Shown here: piece by piece, positions 22,076-34,210 of the stretch
How positions within the stretch are numbered: position 1 is the stretch's first letter
Layout of the letters: each line of letters opens with the position of its first letter
Assembly: GCA_025403435.1 (NCBI GenBank)
Contig: CM046354.1
Coordinates: 39,235,041-39,299,040, forward strand
Source: Artocarpus heterophyllus
Taxonomy: Eukaryota; Streptophyta; Magnoliopsida; Rosales; Moraceae
Direction: 5' to 3'
Length of the DNA: 64,000 nucleotides
Position numbers and translations under genes: made by a program
The notes under the pieces: generated by a model
The model's database searches: none
Seen by the model: the letters and a program-made list of their open reading frames with translations, nothing else
Told to the model about the DNA's origin: nothing

Positions 22076-23339
22076 CTAGAGCTTTGAATCAACATCATCA
22101 ATAGCCTTTGTATAAGTATAAGGATCCCTATCATGTTCAACCAGTTCAGCCAAGTAGGCTTCACCATTGAATATATAAATCTTGGGTTGACGCCTAATCC
22201 TCCAACTACGTCGAAGCCCCTTAGTTTGTTGTTCGGTCAATTTTTCTACTTTGATTGGATTGGTTTCAACCGGAACCCCTAGAGTGATCGAATCACTCGC
22301 TATCTCCTCGAGTACCACTTTACTTTGAGGCTTAATGTTGTTCATGTAACTTTTCTCAAGGAATATTGCATTTGTTGAAATCACAACTTTATTTTCTTTT
22401 AGGTTATAGAAATAACCCCCTTTAGTCCCTTTTGGATACCCTGCAAACACATAAACTTCCCAAACGTGCTTCCAACTTGTTCGCTTCCTTGTACAAGACA
22501 TGAGCTAGACATCCTCATATGCGAATATGGTTTAAGGGCATCTTCCCACCCTTCCACAATAAGTGAGAAGTTTTAGGAACCAATTTTGAAGGCACATTGT
22601 TCAAAAGATAACATGTGGTTTGTAATGCATATCCCCAAAAGGATAAAAGTAATGTCGAATAACTCATTATGGATGTAACCATGTCTAACAAAGTCCTATT
22701 CCTTCTCTCAGCTATGCTATTTTACTACGGAGTGCCCGATGTAGTTAAATAGGATAAAATCCTATTTTCTACTAAGTATTCCAAGAACTCATAGGAGAGA
22801 TATTCTCCACCTCGATCGGATCAAAGTGCCTTTATGGGTATACTAAATTGCTTCTTTATATCAGCCCGAAACTCCATAAACTTGTCAAAAGTTTTGCTTT
22901 TATGATGCACTAGGTAGACATACCTATATCTTGAGTAACCATCCATAAAAGTGACAAAGTACTCATACCCTCCACATGCCCTGATGTTCATGGGACCACA
23001 AACATCACCATACATAAGTTCTAAAGCCCCTTTAGCCCTAGTGCTCTTAGACCCAAATGGTCTATTGGTCATTTTTCTCTCCAAACAAGATTCATATTGT
23101 GGTATAGATTCCACCTCTAAGTGACTTAAAAGTCAATTCCTTACTAACCTTTGAATCCTATTTAGGCTAATATAACCTAATAGCAAATGCCAAAGATAAG
23201 TCTTATTAGAGTTAGAAGTCTTAATGCTTTTAGAGTTATTATCATTAATCTTAGTGTTAACTAGTATGTCTAGATTTGATAAAATAGAGATTGTTTTGCA
23301 TCCATCCATCACAGATATTATTTTGCATCCATCCATCAT
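22076..23339 (-). pseudogene. Integrase region of Copia A
   Basis: From upstream (high coordinates): a pre-integrase word YLWHLLLGYISLNRIQRLVRN at 23140-23205, then the core (22821-23114) with GALELMYGDVCGPMN (first acidic region), GYEYFVTFMDGYSRYRYVYL (second aspartate), and the C-terminal part (22076-22501) with VFAGYPKGTKGGYFYN and NKVVISTNAIFLEKSY. The usual third catalytic region (D-x35-E) is damaged between 22502 and 22820. The integrase would insert the cDNA copy; here it is non-functional. Confidence 0.8.
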
Positions 23340-24330
23340 AGATAAAAGATTTGTTTTTCTGAATCATCACTTTATTATTAAAAGATACTGAATAAGAGTC
23401 TTTAAATAAACAAGCCATATATATTAAATTCCTTTTAAGTCTAAGAACATAAAAACAATCTTTCAAAATCAAAATCCTATAATTATTGAAATAATTATAG
23501 ACGTCTTCCACTGCTTTAGCTAACACTAGGGATCCATCTCCCATTTGTAACATGAAGGCCTTATGTAGCAGACATGTTGTTTCTTTGAACCGCTGTAGAG
23601 AAAAACAAACATGATTAGTTACTCCAGGATCGATGACCCAAGTATTACTTAATTCCTCAACTAAACTTGTTTCAATAACCAGAAGTTTACACTTACCTCC
23701 TCGAGAAAGGCAGTCATTGCAATTCTTCTTGATGTGCCCAACTTTCCCATAGAAAAAGCACTTCAACTTTTTTAGGTTCTTTTTTTTCTTCTTCTTATTC
23801 TTGCCATTTGTTGGAATAGAAGATTTCTTGTTCTTAGCTCTTTGTTTCTTTCCATTCCCTAGGTTAGGATTGGAACCAGACACAACCGCCAAGTTAGCCT
23901 CACTACCAGCAGGAGTTTTCCTAATCAGATTTTTGAACTCCTATAACTACTTCATCAGCTTAGTCAAGGTCACATCCTGTCTATTGCTTAAATTATACGA
24001 AGCTCTAAAGGGGATGAATTCCTTTGATAGTGTCTCAAAGTCCATAGTCATTTGTGACTCAGCATCGATATCAGCTCTATGGGTCTTAGCCTCAGCAAGG
24101 TAACCCATAACCAACATCATATGCTCCTTCATAGGAGTTCTTGATATTTGCTTGTAGTATAAGAGTTTCTAAAGAGCCTATTGCCATTTTGTTAGGGCTT
24201 GGCCTCCAAGCATGTCTTTCAGACTATCCAAGATCTGGTTTGCAGTCTCATAATCTTCATATTGAGCCTATAACACATTATTCATGCTAGCTATAATATA
24301 ATAGCAAGTAAAGATACAATTATGTTTATG
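23257..24330 (-). pseudogene. Gag and protease region of Copia A, gag start deleted
   Basis: Minus-strand frames: 23947-24132 (MKEHMMLVMGYLAEAKTH, MTMDFETLSKEFIPFRASYN), and 23257-23892 with a lysine-rich spacer, the zinc knuckle CFFYGKVGHIKKNC (second cysteine replaced by tyrosine), and WVIDPGVTNH (usual DSGATNH). Compared with Copias B and C, the first ~200 bases of gag and its start codon are missing: the sequence goes from the LQ.QYEDYE word (~24250) straight into leader sequence at ~24310. Confidence 0.8.
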
Positions 24331-25837
24331 TGTCAAAACCTTGGAAAAATCACAACCTTACAACGATAATTCTCAACTCAGAATCCAACAAGTTGCCTAG
24401 GAGAGACATGCTAAATTCAATTAGGAACACAGAGCCCCTCCGATTAATATATGCCATCCAAGACCTGTCTGATCTAGCATATATTAATAATCGTTTCTTC
24501 GGCCATTAATTTCATTAATAGAGCTCCTAAGAGAGGTTAATAGCAAAATTAATCTTGAGTGTATAACCATCATTTCAACTATTTTATCCATGATTTATAA
24601 TCGCCACCTTGTGGTGTACAATGATAAATCATGCCAGAATAAATTATCCCTTTGGAGATCAACCCGGTATATGATGAAATCCCTTCCTAAGGGTCTGAAC
24701 AATTATATGCTACCTATGGACCAGCGATAGAGGCCGTATGTCCTCTCTTCGAAAACCTATTCCCACTCAATATTTTAAATGTCAAGGTTCTATGTTGACA
24801 TGTGAGCAACACTCCCTATTCTACATGGCATGTTATCAACATGCATGGCAAATCATATTATAATGCAACAAGCAAAGTAACATGCAAAGCCACAAGCAAA
24901 ATAATAAATAAATAGTCGTAATACCATGGTTTCATCCTAGAGGAAAAAATAAAGCTTACAAAAGATCAATAAAAAAATATTATTGATTCTTCATCTTGTA
25001 TTTTCATGTTGTATTCTTTTTCATGTGGCGTCCATCTTCAATTTTTCAATCCCTCATAGATCAAAAGGTTTATTTTTATGGTCATCATAAATTTCATGTT
25101 CTCAAAATTGTCTCAAAAATAAAATAAAAAACTATACCAAAAAACACACATTTTTTGAAAAACGTTCTACCCTCTATCGGCCGACTAAGCTGAATGTTTA
25201 GCCTACCAGTATGACCATCGGCCTGCCGAACTTAAGGGTTTGGCCTGCCAACAGAGTTGAAAAAATTCTGCCTAGCTGCTAGCCTATCGAACTAAAAGTT
25301 TGACCTACCGGTCTATGACCATCGGCTTGCCGACCGAGCTAAACTTATCATTTTTCTAGAAAAATAGTTTTTAAGCAGTTTTTCAATCTTATTTTTAACA
25401 ATTCAAAAATAAAATTTATAATCATAGAAAAACAATGGAACTGCTATCATCTCCATCTTCTAAATCCGTCTTCACTTCAAATGATTATTTAATTACAAAA
25501 TTTTATAAATTTAAAATTAAAATAATAATTCCTAGACGTTGATGATAAGCTGTCATATAATTACATGAAAAGCTTAGATACATATTATAATCTCTAAAAA
25601 ACCATAACCGGTACAAATTAATTATTAATTAATAATTAAATAATAATTTAATCAACTAAAATTAATTAAACATTCACCATATAATCTCATGATAACATTT
25701 AATTATATATAAACCCTAGAGTGCCAACTCTTTAAAAATTAAATTCAAGCATAGGAGAGAATAAGATCATATAAATCATGTATATAGCATGGTCATAAAC
25801 CCGAAAATTAGCATAAAAAACTAGCTCTGACACCAAT
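24310..25837 (-). other. Leader of Copia A between LTR/PBS and gag
   Basis: No coding signal. It contains AT-rich tracts and, at 25170-25350, a cluster of TCGGCCTGCCGAACT-like words similar to those in the LTR. The PBS match GCTCTGACACCA (25824-25835; minus-strand TGGTGTCAGAGC) is the tRNA-iMet type with one change. Confidence 0.6.
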
Positions 25838-26743
25838 TGTTGGAAAACGAGTACGTAGTGGAATTTTAAAAATTTTAAATCAGAGTATTTTCCAAAACAT
25901 AAGTTTGACATGCTAAATACATAAATTAATGACAAATTTTACAAACCTCTTTTGTATACTGAAGTGAGCTCAAATTTGTGTAGAGAAGAATGTTCTAGAA
26001 GAGCCTCAACCAACTGGTCTTTTTTTGCTATTCTCTATCCACAATTGGAGTATGGGTGGTCATACATCTACAGCTCTTTCTCTAGTGACTCTCCTTCCAA
26101 CCACTTGAAATGACCTAGAGCTAAGATTCATGATGTTGAACAATAACCCTTAGGGAGTTTTAGAGTTTCTCAAACTAAAGTACTCACTCTATGCTTCTCA
26201 AATGATCTAAATAATTAGGAAAACTCACTCCTATTTATAGTGGTTGAATTTGGGGTTAAACCTTATCAAATTAGGCCTTGAAATTCGAGTCTAGACCCAC
26301 TTCTGATGAAAGACATGTCTAAAACACATATACAGATTATCACATGGTCGGCAGGCCAATCTTACCCCATCGGCAGGCCAAAGTTTCCCACTAGCCACTG
26401 AACTTACAATAATCTTAATCCTTGAGAATATCTTATTTTTCACCCTAAAATCTTAGATAGTGCCTCAGTTTTAATTCAAATAACTCAATTAAAAAGTTAT
26501 CTGATTAAAATAGTCGTATCCAGATAATACCATAGAAAATAAAATATTATCCAATAATGCAACATGTTTATCTTGAATTAATTTCAAAATTAATTCAACC
26601 GATAAACTAACATAAATTATTAAATCCAATCTTATAGAATTTCAGCCAATCTAATAATTTGATATAAGTCAACAATAAGTAGGAAAAATATGCCTTATCA
26701 ATACAGGATTTAATGAGCCAACTAAGGGGACCTGATGGACATA
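25838..26743 (-). repeat. LTR of Copia A, right copy, first segment
   Basis: Begins TGTTGG at 25838 and is broken at 26743 by Copia B; the target duplication ACATA is 26739-26743 here and 36128-36132 on the other side. Confidence 0.88.
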
Positions 26744-28663
26744 CGTTAGAAAAACAAGACCCAGCAAAAATTTTAAAATTTTTAATCAGAGTATTTTTCA
26801 AAATACAAGTTTGACATACTATATGCATAAATTAACCAGCTCTTACTAACCTTTGAATACCTAAGAGCTCCTGCAATCTATGAGGAGAAGGATGTTCCAG
26901 AAGAGCCTCAACTAGCTAGTCTTCTTCGCTATTCTTTATCCACAATCGGTATGTGTGTGGGCACACTTCATACAGCTCTTCCTCGAGGACTCTCCTTCTA
27001 ACCAATTGAGAAAACGCAGTACTAAGGTTCACGATTTATGAACAATAGCTCTCATGGAGTTTCAAAGACTCTCAAACTAGAATGCTCACTCTTAATTTCT
27101 CAACTAATCTAAATAACTCAAAAAAACTCACTCTCTATTTATAGAGGACCCATGGCTGGCTATTATCAGATAAGGCCTCAAAAATTCAAATCTCGATCTA
27201 TATCTAACAAAATTGCGTCTAAAACGTGTGATTAAATTATCGTTAGATCGATAGGTTGAGCTAACGGATCAGCCTGCCAATCTTGCTCCATCAGTAGGCC
27301 GAACTTGAAGATCAACCTGCCGAACTTACGATAAATGATCCTTATGAATATTTTATCTTCCATTCGAGATTCTTTGGATAAAGCCTCAATTTCGAGTCAA
27401 ATAACCCAATAGAGAAGTGTTCTAATTAAAACAGTCATATCAAGATAATCTCTAGGAAAATAAATATTCTTGATAATTCGACAAGTTTATCTTTAATTAA
27501 TTTACACAAATTAGTTTAACCAATAAACAGACATAAATTATCTGATCCGATCGAATTTTAGCCAATCTAATAATTCAACATAAGTCACCAATTTATTGAA
27601 AAAGCATGCCGTATCGTTATAGGATTTATTATGAGCTAGCAAAGGGGACCTGATGGACTTATATAGTTCAAACTTCTAACAATTATAAAATACAATATCC
27701 CAGATACACATTTTATAATTATCAACTTTAACGCTATTCCACTAAAAGCTTAGAGCTACAATCTAGAACCATATAAAATTACGAGCCCAAATTAGCTAAG
27801 TGTCTATGACATATCATAATGTATTGTATCCCCATAGGATATCCATAATCGGCTTAAGGATAAATTCTATCTTACCTTCCTGATTATTTTTCGCTTATGT
27901 TTCATTATCTCACCATTAGAAAACTTACCATCCAAAGACAGTATACCATTCAGTTACACCTATGTATGCAAATGGTTGAGCGCTCCAGTTCAATTACAGG
28001 TCAATGCATATAAGAGGATATTATTGACTCCTAAAGAGGATTTATGGATTTCGTTCTATGAATAACAAGTCTATGCTATTAAGAGTCATGCCTCTAATGT
28101 ATTAGTTTGCATACCATCATGAAATATGGATGTTACCCTTAGGTACATCAAAAGACATAAGTCAAGACAACAGGCCCATTATTCATTTCACGATTAAGAT
28201 ACAACACATATGATTGTCTAAAGTGAATTGATTTGCCTAGACAGAATTATTAATCTAAATCAATTACACTTATATCCCGATCTAATACATTGTCACCTAT
28301 GACAATACACCAATGTTGGAGTCCACCTCTAATGGCCAAGACAAACCATATCCCGTTAGGGATATAGACAACATAGCAATCTTAGCATGAATAAAGCGTC
28401 CAACTTTATTCCCTCTATTGCCAATCTTATTATTTAGACCATCAACCTTAGAATCATGTATTCTGCATAATTTGTCCATCATATGCTTGATTCTAAAGGC
28501 TTAGATCAACAATCTTAGACTTTTGTTTGCATATCATACATTGAACAAATATGAACATAAAAAGCACAACCATTTGGTGTATGAATAATGTATATATTCT
28601 TTTTTAATAAAATGTCTCCAAAAACATAATACATTTTACTCCTTACGGCATATATGTCTAACA
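26744..28663 (-). repeat. LTR of Copia B, left copy (1920 bp)
   Basis: Ends CTAACA at 28663, followed by the polypurine-like complement atctcctacttgcact. Aligns with 34211-36127. Confidence 0.88.
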
Positions 28664-30240
28664 ATCTCCTACTTGCACTAAGTGAGTAAATATGACATAT
28701 CTCGCATCCCCATAGCTTCCACATGCCTCTCGAAAACTCTCGTAGTTAGTGTTTTCGTAAATGGATCAGCTAAATTGTCCTCAAATGTAATTTTGCACAC
28801 AGCAACATGCCTGCTTTCAATGAAGTCCTTTATCACATGATACCTCTAATGAATATGCTTACTCTTCTTGTGAAATCTTGGTTTCTTAGCATTAGCTATT
28901 ACTACGATGTTATCCCAATGTAGCGATACCACCTTATCCATACCAGGAACTACCTCAAGATCCCCAAGGAACTTGCAGAGTCACACTGCTTCTTTCGAAG
29001 CATCACTAGCTACTATATACTCGACCTCCATTGTTGTATTTGAAGTGTAATCTTGCTTGACACTTCTCCAAACAATGGCACCACTACCTAGAGTAAACAC
29101 AAAACTAGAAGTCGACTCCTTAAATCTAGACAGGATTGAAAATCTGAATTAGTATATCCTAAAAGTGTTAAATCCTCATTCAAATATACAAGCATATACC
29201 CTCGAGTCCTTCTTAAGTACTTGAAAATATGCTTGACCATAATCTAGTGGTTCGGTCCAAGAAACGACTGAAATCAACTTACTATCCTTACTGCATAACT
29301 AATATCTGGTTTGTGCATGGCATACATGAGACGATCCACCGTCGAAGTATAAGGTACATTCTTCATGTATTCTCTTTCTTCATTAGACTTTGGTGAGTCT
29401 ATCTTAGAAAGAGTAATTCCAGACCTAGATAGTTGCCTACCTTTCTTAGAATCCTACATTGCAAACCTCTTGAGAATTTATCTATGTAGCCTGCTTGGGG
29501 TAAAGGTATCATTCTGTTCTTCCTATCCCAAAAAATTTGGGTACCAAGAACATAATTAGCTTCACCTAAGTCTTTCATGTCAAATTGCTTGGTCAAGCAT
29601 AATTTGACTAATGACAGCACCCTAATGTCATTGCCAATTAGCAGAATGTCATCTATATAGAGTAGTAGAAAAACCACCTTTCCATCCTTAATGTGTTTGT
29701 AAACACATGGTTCATCCACATTTTGTGCGAACCCATAAGTCTTGATCACTTGATCAAATCTTATGTTCCAAGAACGGGAAGCCTACTTAAGTCTATAAAT
29801 TGACTTTAGCAGCTTACAAACTTTGCCCTCCTAACCCTTAGCCTTAAACCCATTTGGCTGTACCATATAAATGTACTCATCAAGAAAGCCATTCAGAAAA
29901 GTCGTCTTCATATCCATCTATCAAATCTCATAGTCCAGAGCCATCCAGAGTGACAACTATGGACAAGAGAATGTGATTGGACTTAAGCATGGCTACAAGC
30001 AAAAAGGTTTTCTCATAATCGATTCCTTCATTTTGCGTATATCCCTTAGATACCAGTCTAGCCTTATAGGTTTTGGCTTTTCCATATGCTCCTCTCTTTG
30101 TCAAATTGATCCACTTACACCCTATGGGTTTTACCCCTTCAAGAACATCTACAAGTTCTTAGACCTGATTAGTCTCCATAGACTTTATCTTAGTGTTCAT
30201 GGCTTCTATCTAGAGTTTTGAATCAACATCCTCCAAAGCC
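28664..30240 (-). pseudogene. Reverse transcriptase and RNase H of Copia B
   Basis: The frame 29399-29749 has YGFAQNVDEPCVYKHIKDGK and the intact catalytic box LLLYIDDILLIGND near its middle, then KQFDMKDLGEANYVLGTQI, typical of copia RT. The RT fingers (29760-30240) show the LNGYLDE and GYTQ-type words across frames with stops. The RNase H part (28680-29110) is recognisable (EYI..SDASKEA, H-KKSKH, DNLADPF types) but frameshifted. Non-functional. Confidence 0.8.
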
Positions 30241-30249
30241 GTCTCATAA

Positions 30250-31390
30250 GTGTAAAGATCCCTATCATGTTCATCTGGTTCAGCCAAGAAGGCTTCACCA
30301 TTGAACATATACCTCTCGGGTTGACGCACAATCCTCTCACCGCGTTGAAGCCTCTTAGGTTGTTGTTCAGTCGATTTTTCTACACTAATTAGAATAGTTT
30401 CATCCCTGGAGAGATCAAATCACTCGACAACTCCTCGAGCACTACTTTACTTTGAGGCTTAAGGCATCCATGTAACTTTCCTAAAGGAATGTGGCATTAG
30501 TTGAAACCATGACTTTATTTTCCTTTGAGTTATAGAAATAACATCCTTTAGTCCTTTTTAGATATACTACAAACACATAAACTTTCAAAAGTGCTTCCAA
30601 CTTATTCATTTCCTTGTACAGACATGAGCCGTACATCCTCATATGTGAATATGGTTTAAGGATGTCTTCTTGCCCATCCCCAATTCGTAAGGAGTTTTAG
30701 GAACCGATTTTGAAGGCACATTGTTCAAAAGATAACATGCGGTTTGTAGTGCAAATCCCCAAAAGGGTAAAGGCAATGATGAATAACTCATCATGGACCT
30801 GACCATGTCCAACAAAGTTCTATTTCTTCTCTCAGCTGCGCCATTCTATTACAGAGTGCCCAACACAGTCAAATTGGATAAAATCCTATTCTCTAATAAG
30901 TATTCCAAGAGCTCATCAGAGAGGTATTCACCACCTCAATCAAAACAAAGTACCTTTATAGGTTTACCTAATTGCTTTTCCACTTTAGCTAGAAACTCCC
31001 TAAACTTATCATAAGTTTCTCTTTTGTGATGCATTAGGTAGACATACCCATGCCTTGAGTAATTGTCAATAAAAGTGATTAAGTACTCATATCCTCCTCG
31101 TGTTTGGATGTTCATAAGACCGCAAACACCACTATATACAAGTTCTAAACAAGATTCATATTGTGGTATAGATTCCACCTTCAAGTGACTTAAAGGTCCA
31201 TCCCTTACTAACCTTTGAATCCTATTCAAGTTAATATGACCCAGTCGCAAATGTCAAAGATAGGTCTTATTAGAGTGAGAAGTTTTAAATATTTTAGAGT
31301 TATTATCATTAACCTTAGTGTTAAGCAGTAAGTCCACCTTAGTTTTGATAAAATATAGATTGTTTTGTATCCATCCATCACAAATGAAAG
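30250..31390 (-). pseudogene. Integrase region of Copia B, with internal deletion
   Basis: The frame 30936-31250 runs MRLGHINLNRIQRLVRDGPL, HLKVESIPQYESCL and then directly LVYSGVCGLMNIQTRGGYEY, ITFIDNYSRHGYVYLMHHK. In A and C about 17 codons (the EGKMTKRP...GA region) lie between CL and the ELV/LVH word, so a small deletion is present here. The rest (30250-30900) has the [14 protein letters not shown] word of the E region on the minus strand (near 30790-30840), and the IN C-terminal/RT linker. Stops elsewhere. Confidence 0.78.
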
Positions 31391-32558
31391 ATTTACTTTT
31401 ACAAATCACCACTTTATTATTAAAAGAAACTATATAAAAGTCTTTAAATAAATAAGCTATAGATATTGAATTCCTTTTAAGTTTTAGAACATAAAAACAA
31501 TCTTGTGAAAATAAACTCTTATAATTTTTAAATTAAAGATGGACGTCCCCCACTGCTTCAGCCAACACTAAGGATCCATTGCCTATCCGAAGCATGAAGT
31601 CATCATGTAATAGACTCTCATTTCTTTGAACCCTTGTAGAGAAACACAAATATGATTAGTTGCTCCAGAATCTATGACCTAAGTGTCACTTTATTCCTTA
31701 ACCAAACAAGTTTCTATAACTAGAAGATCACACTTACCTCCTTAGGAAAGGAAGTCCTTGCAATTCTTCTTGAAGTGCCTGACCTTCCAATAGAAAAGGC
31801 ACTTAAGCTTCTTTAGGTTCTTCTTTTTCTTCTTCTTGTTCTTGCCGTTTGCAGGAATAGAAGACTTATCATTCTTAGCCTGTTGCTTCTTTCCATTCTC
31901 AGGGTTAGGATTGGAACCAGATGCAGCAGCCAAGTTGGCCTCACCACCAACAAAAGTTTCCTTGATCAGATTTTTTAACTCCTATAACTGCTTCATTTGC
32001 TCAGTCAAGGTCATATCCTGTCTATTTCTTCAATTAAACGAAGCTCTAAATGGAATAAATTCCTTAGATAGAGTCTCAAAGACCATAGTTATCTGTGTTT
32101 CAGCATCTATGTCAACTGCATTGGTTTGAGCCTTAGAGAAGTAACCCATGATCAGCATCATATGCTCCTTCACAAGAGTCCCTGGTCTTTGTTTATAGTT
32201 TAAGAGTTTCCAAAGTGCCCCTTGCCGCTTTGTTAGGGCCTGGCCTCTAAACATGTCTTCAAAATTATCCAAGATCTACCTCGCAGTCTCATATTCTTCA
32301 TGTTGAGCGTGCAGCATGTTATTCATGATAGGCATAACATAACTACAGGCCTGATTGTTAGCATCTTTCTAGCAATTATACGCTTGGTTTTGCTTATTAG
32401 TGGAATCTCCCATAGGCTCAAGAGGACACGGTGTTGTTAGCACAAATTTTAGTTTTTCAAAGGACAAGATGATATTCAGGTTTCATTTCCAATCATTAAA
32501 ATTCTCACTGGTTAATTGGTTTTTATCAAGTATCAATGATAAAGCATTTTTAGACATC
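31391..32558 (-). pseudogene. Gag and protease of Copia B
   Basis: The likely gag start is the CAT at 32556-32558, giving MSKNALSLILDKNQLTS on the minus strand, as in Copia C. Downstream, 32030-32272 has MDNFEDMFRGQALTKRQGAL and 31742-31933 has a lysine-rich spacer and the knuckle CLFYWKVRHFKKNC (second cysteine is tyrosine, G of GH lost). The protease region (31391-31741) shows an IDSGATNH-type word with frameshifts and then LRIGNGSLVLAEAV. Gag is of the UBN2-type used by many plant copias. Confidence 0.78.
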
Positions 32559-34210
32559 TACAATAAAGAATCATATACCAAACATAAGCAAACATACCAA
32601 AATAATTTAGTAAGAAAACACAATGAAGTAAACATACAATTGTGTTTATGTGTCAAAGCCTTGAAAAAAAATCACAACCTTACAACGATAATTCCCAACT
32701 TAGAATTCAACAAGCCGCCTAAGGGAGACTTGCTAAATTCAATCAGGAACACAGATCCCCTCTTGATTAATATATGCCATCCAGGACCCATCTGATCCAG
32801 CATATATTAATAATTGTTTATTTGGCCATTAATTTATTAATAGAGCTCCTAGGGGAGGTTAATAATAAAATTACTATGAGTTTATAACCATCATTTCAAT
32901 ATTTTATCTATGATTTATAATCACCACCTAGGGGCGTGCAACAATAAACCATGCTAAAATACCTTATGCTCTCGGAGATCTAACCCGGTACATGATGAAG
33001 TCCATTCCTAGGAATCGAAACCACTATGTGCTACCTATGGACCAACGATGGAGGCCGTAGGTTCTCTCTTCAAAAACCTTCTCCCATGTAATCTTTTAAA
33101 ATTGATATTTTATTTTAAAAAGACATACATGAACAATTTTTAATGAGCAGTACTCCCTATTCTATATGACATGTTATCAACATATATGGCAAATCATAAT
33201 ATAATGTAGACAAGCAAAGTAATCATGCAAAGCCACAAGCAAAATAATAATAAATAACTATAATATTATGGTTCCACCTTAGAGAAAAGAAACTAAAGAT
33301 TACAAGAGATCAATCGAAACATATTACCGATTCTTCATCTTAGATTCTTCAAGTTGTATCCGTCTTCATGTGGTATCCATCTTCAAGTCTTCAATCCCGC
33401 TTAGATCAAATATTTCATATTTCTATTCATCACAAAATTTTATGTTTCTCATAAATTTCTCAAAAATAAAATAAAAAACTGCACCAAAAAACACACCTTT
33501 TTGAAAAACAACAGCTTTCTGTTGGCATGCCAATCTATATGATCGGCCTACTGAATTTGAAAGTTTGGCATGTCGCTAAAGCCATCAGAATTCTGCCCCG
33601 TAGATGGCCTGTCGATCCTAGAGGTTTGGCCTACCAGTTTGCGACCATCAACCTGTTGAACCCTCACCGACCGAGCAGAAATCACGTTTTCTAGATAAAC
33701 AGTTTTTAACTTAGTTTTTCAATCTTATTTTTAACAATTCGAAAACAAAATTAAAAGACTCAGGAAATACATTTGGAACCGCTATCATCAATTTTCTAGA
33801 TCTATTTTCTAGATTTATCTTTTAGATCCGTCTTCTAATGTTTTTACTCCGAATGATTCTTTAATTGTAAAATTCTTACAAATTTAAATAATAATTCATA
33901 GACGGTGTTAATAGAATGCCATTTAATTATATGAAAAAACTTAGATGCACATTCTAATCTCTACGGAACCCTAACCGGCATAAACTAATTAATTAATTAA
34001 TAATTAAATAATAATTTAATCAACCATAATTAATTAATAAACATTCACTTTATAATCTCATGACAACATAAATATATAGAAACCCTAGAGTGCCAACTCT
34101 CTAAAAAAAAATAAATTTAAGCATAAGAGAGATCAAGATCACATAATTCATATCTATAGCATGATCAAAAACTCTTAAATTTATATAAAAACTATGGCTC
34201 TGATACCAAT
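32559..34210 (-). other. Leader of Copia B
   Basis: Noncoding. GGCATGCC / GGCCTACC / GGCCTGTC words cluster at 33516-33680. PBS complement GCTCTGATACCA at 34197-34208 is a perfect tRNA-iMet-type match. Poly-purine and AT tracts otherwise. Confidence 0.65.
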
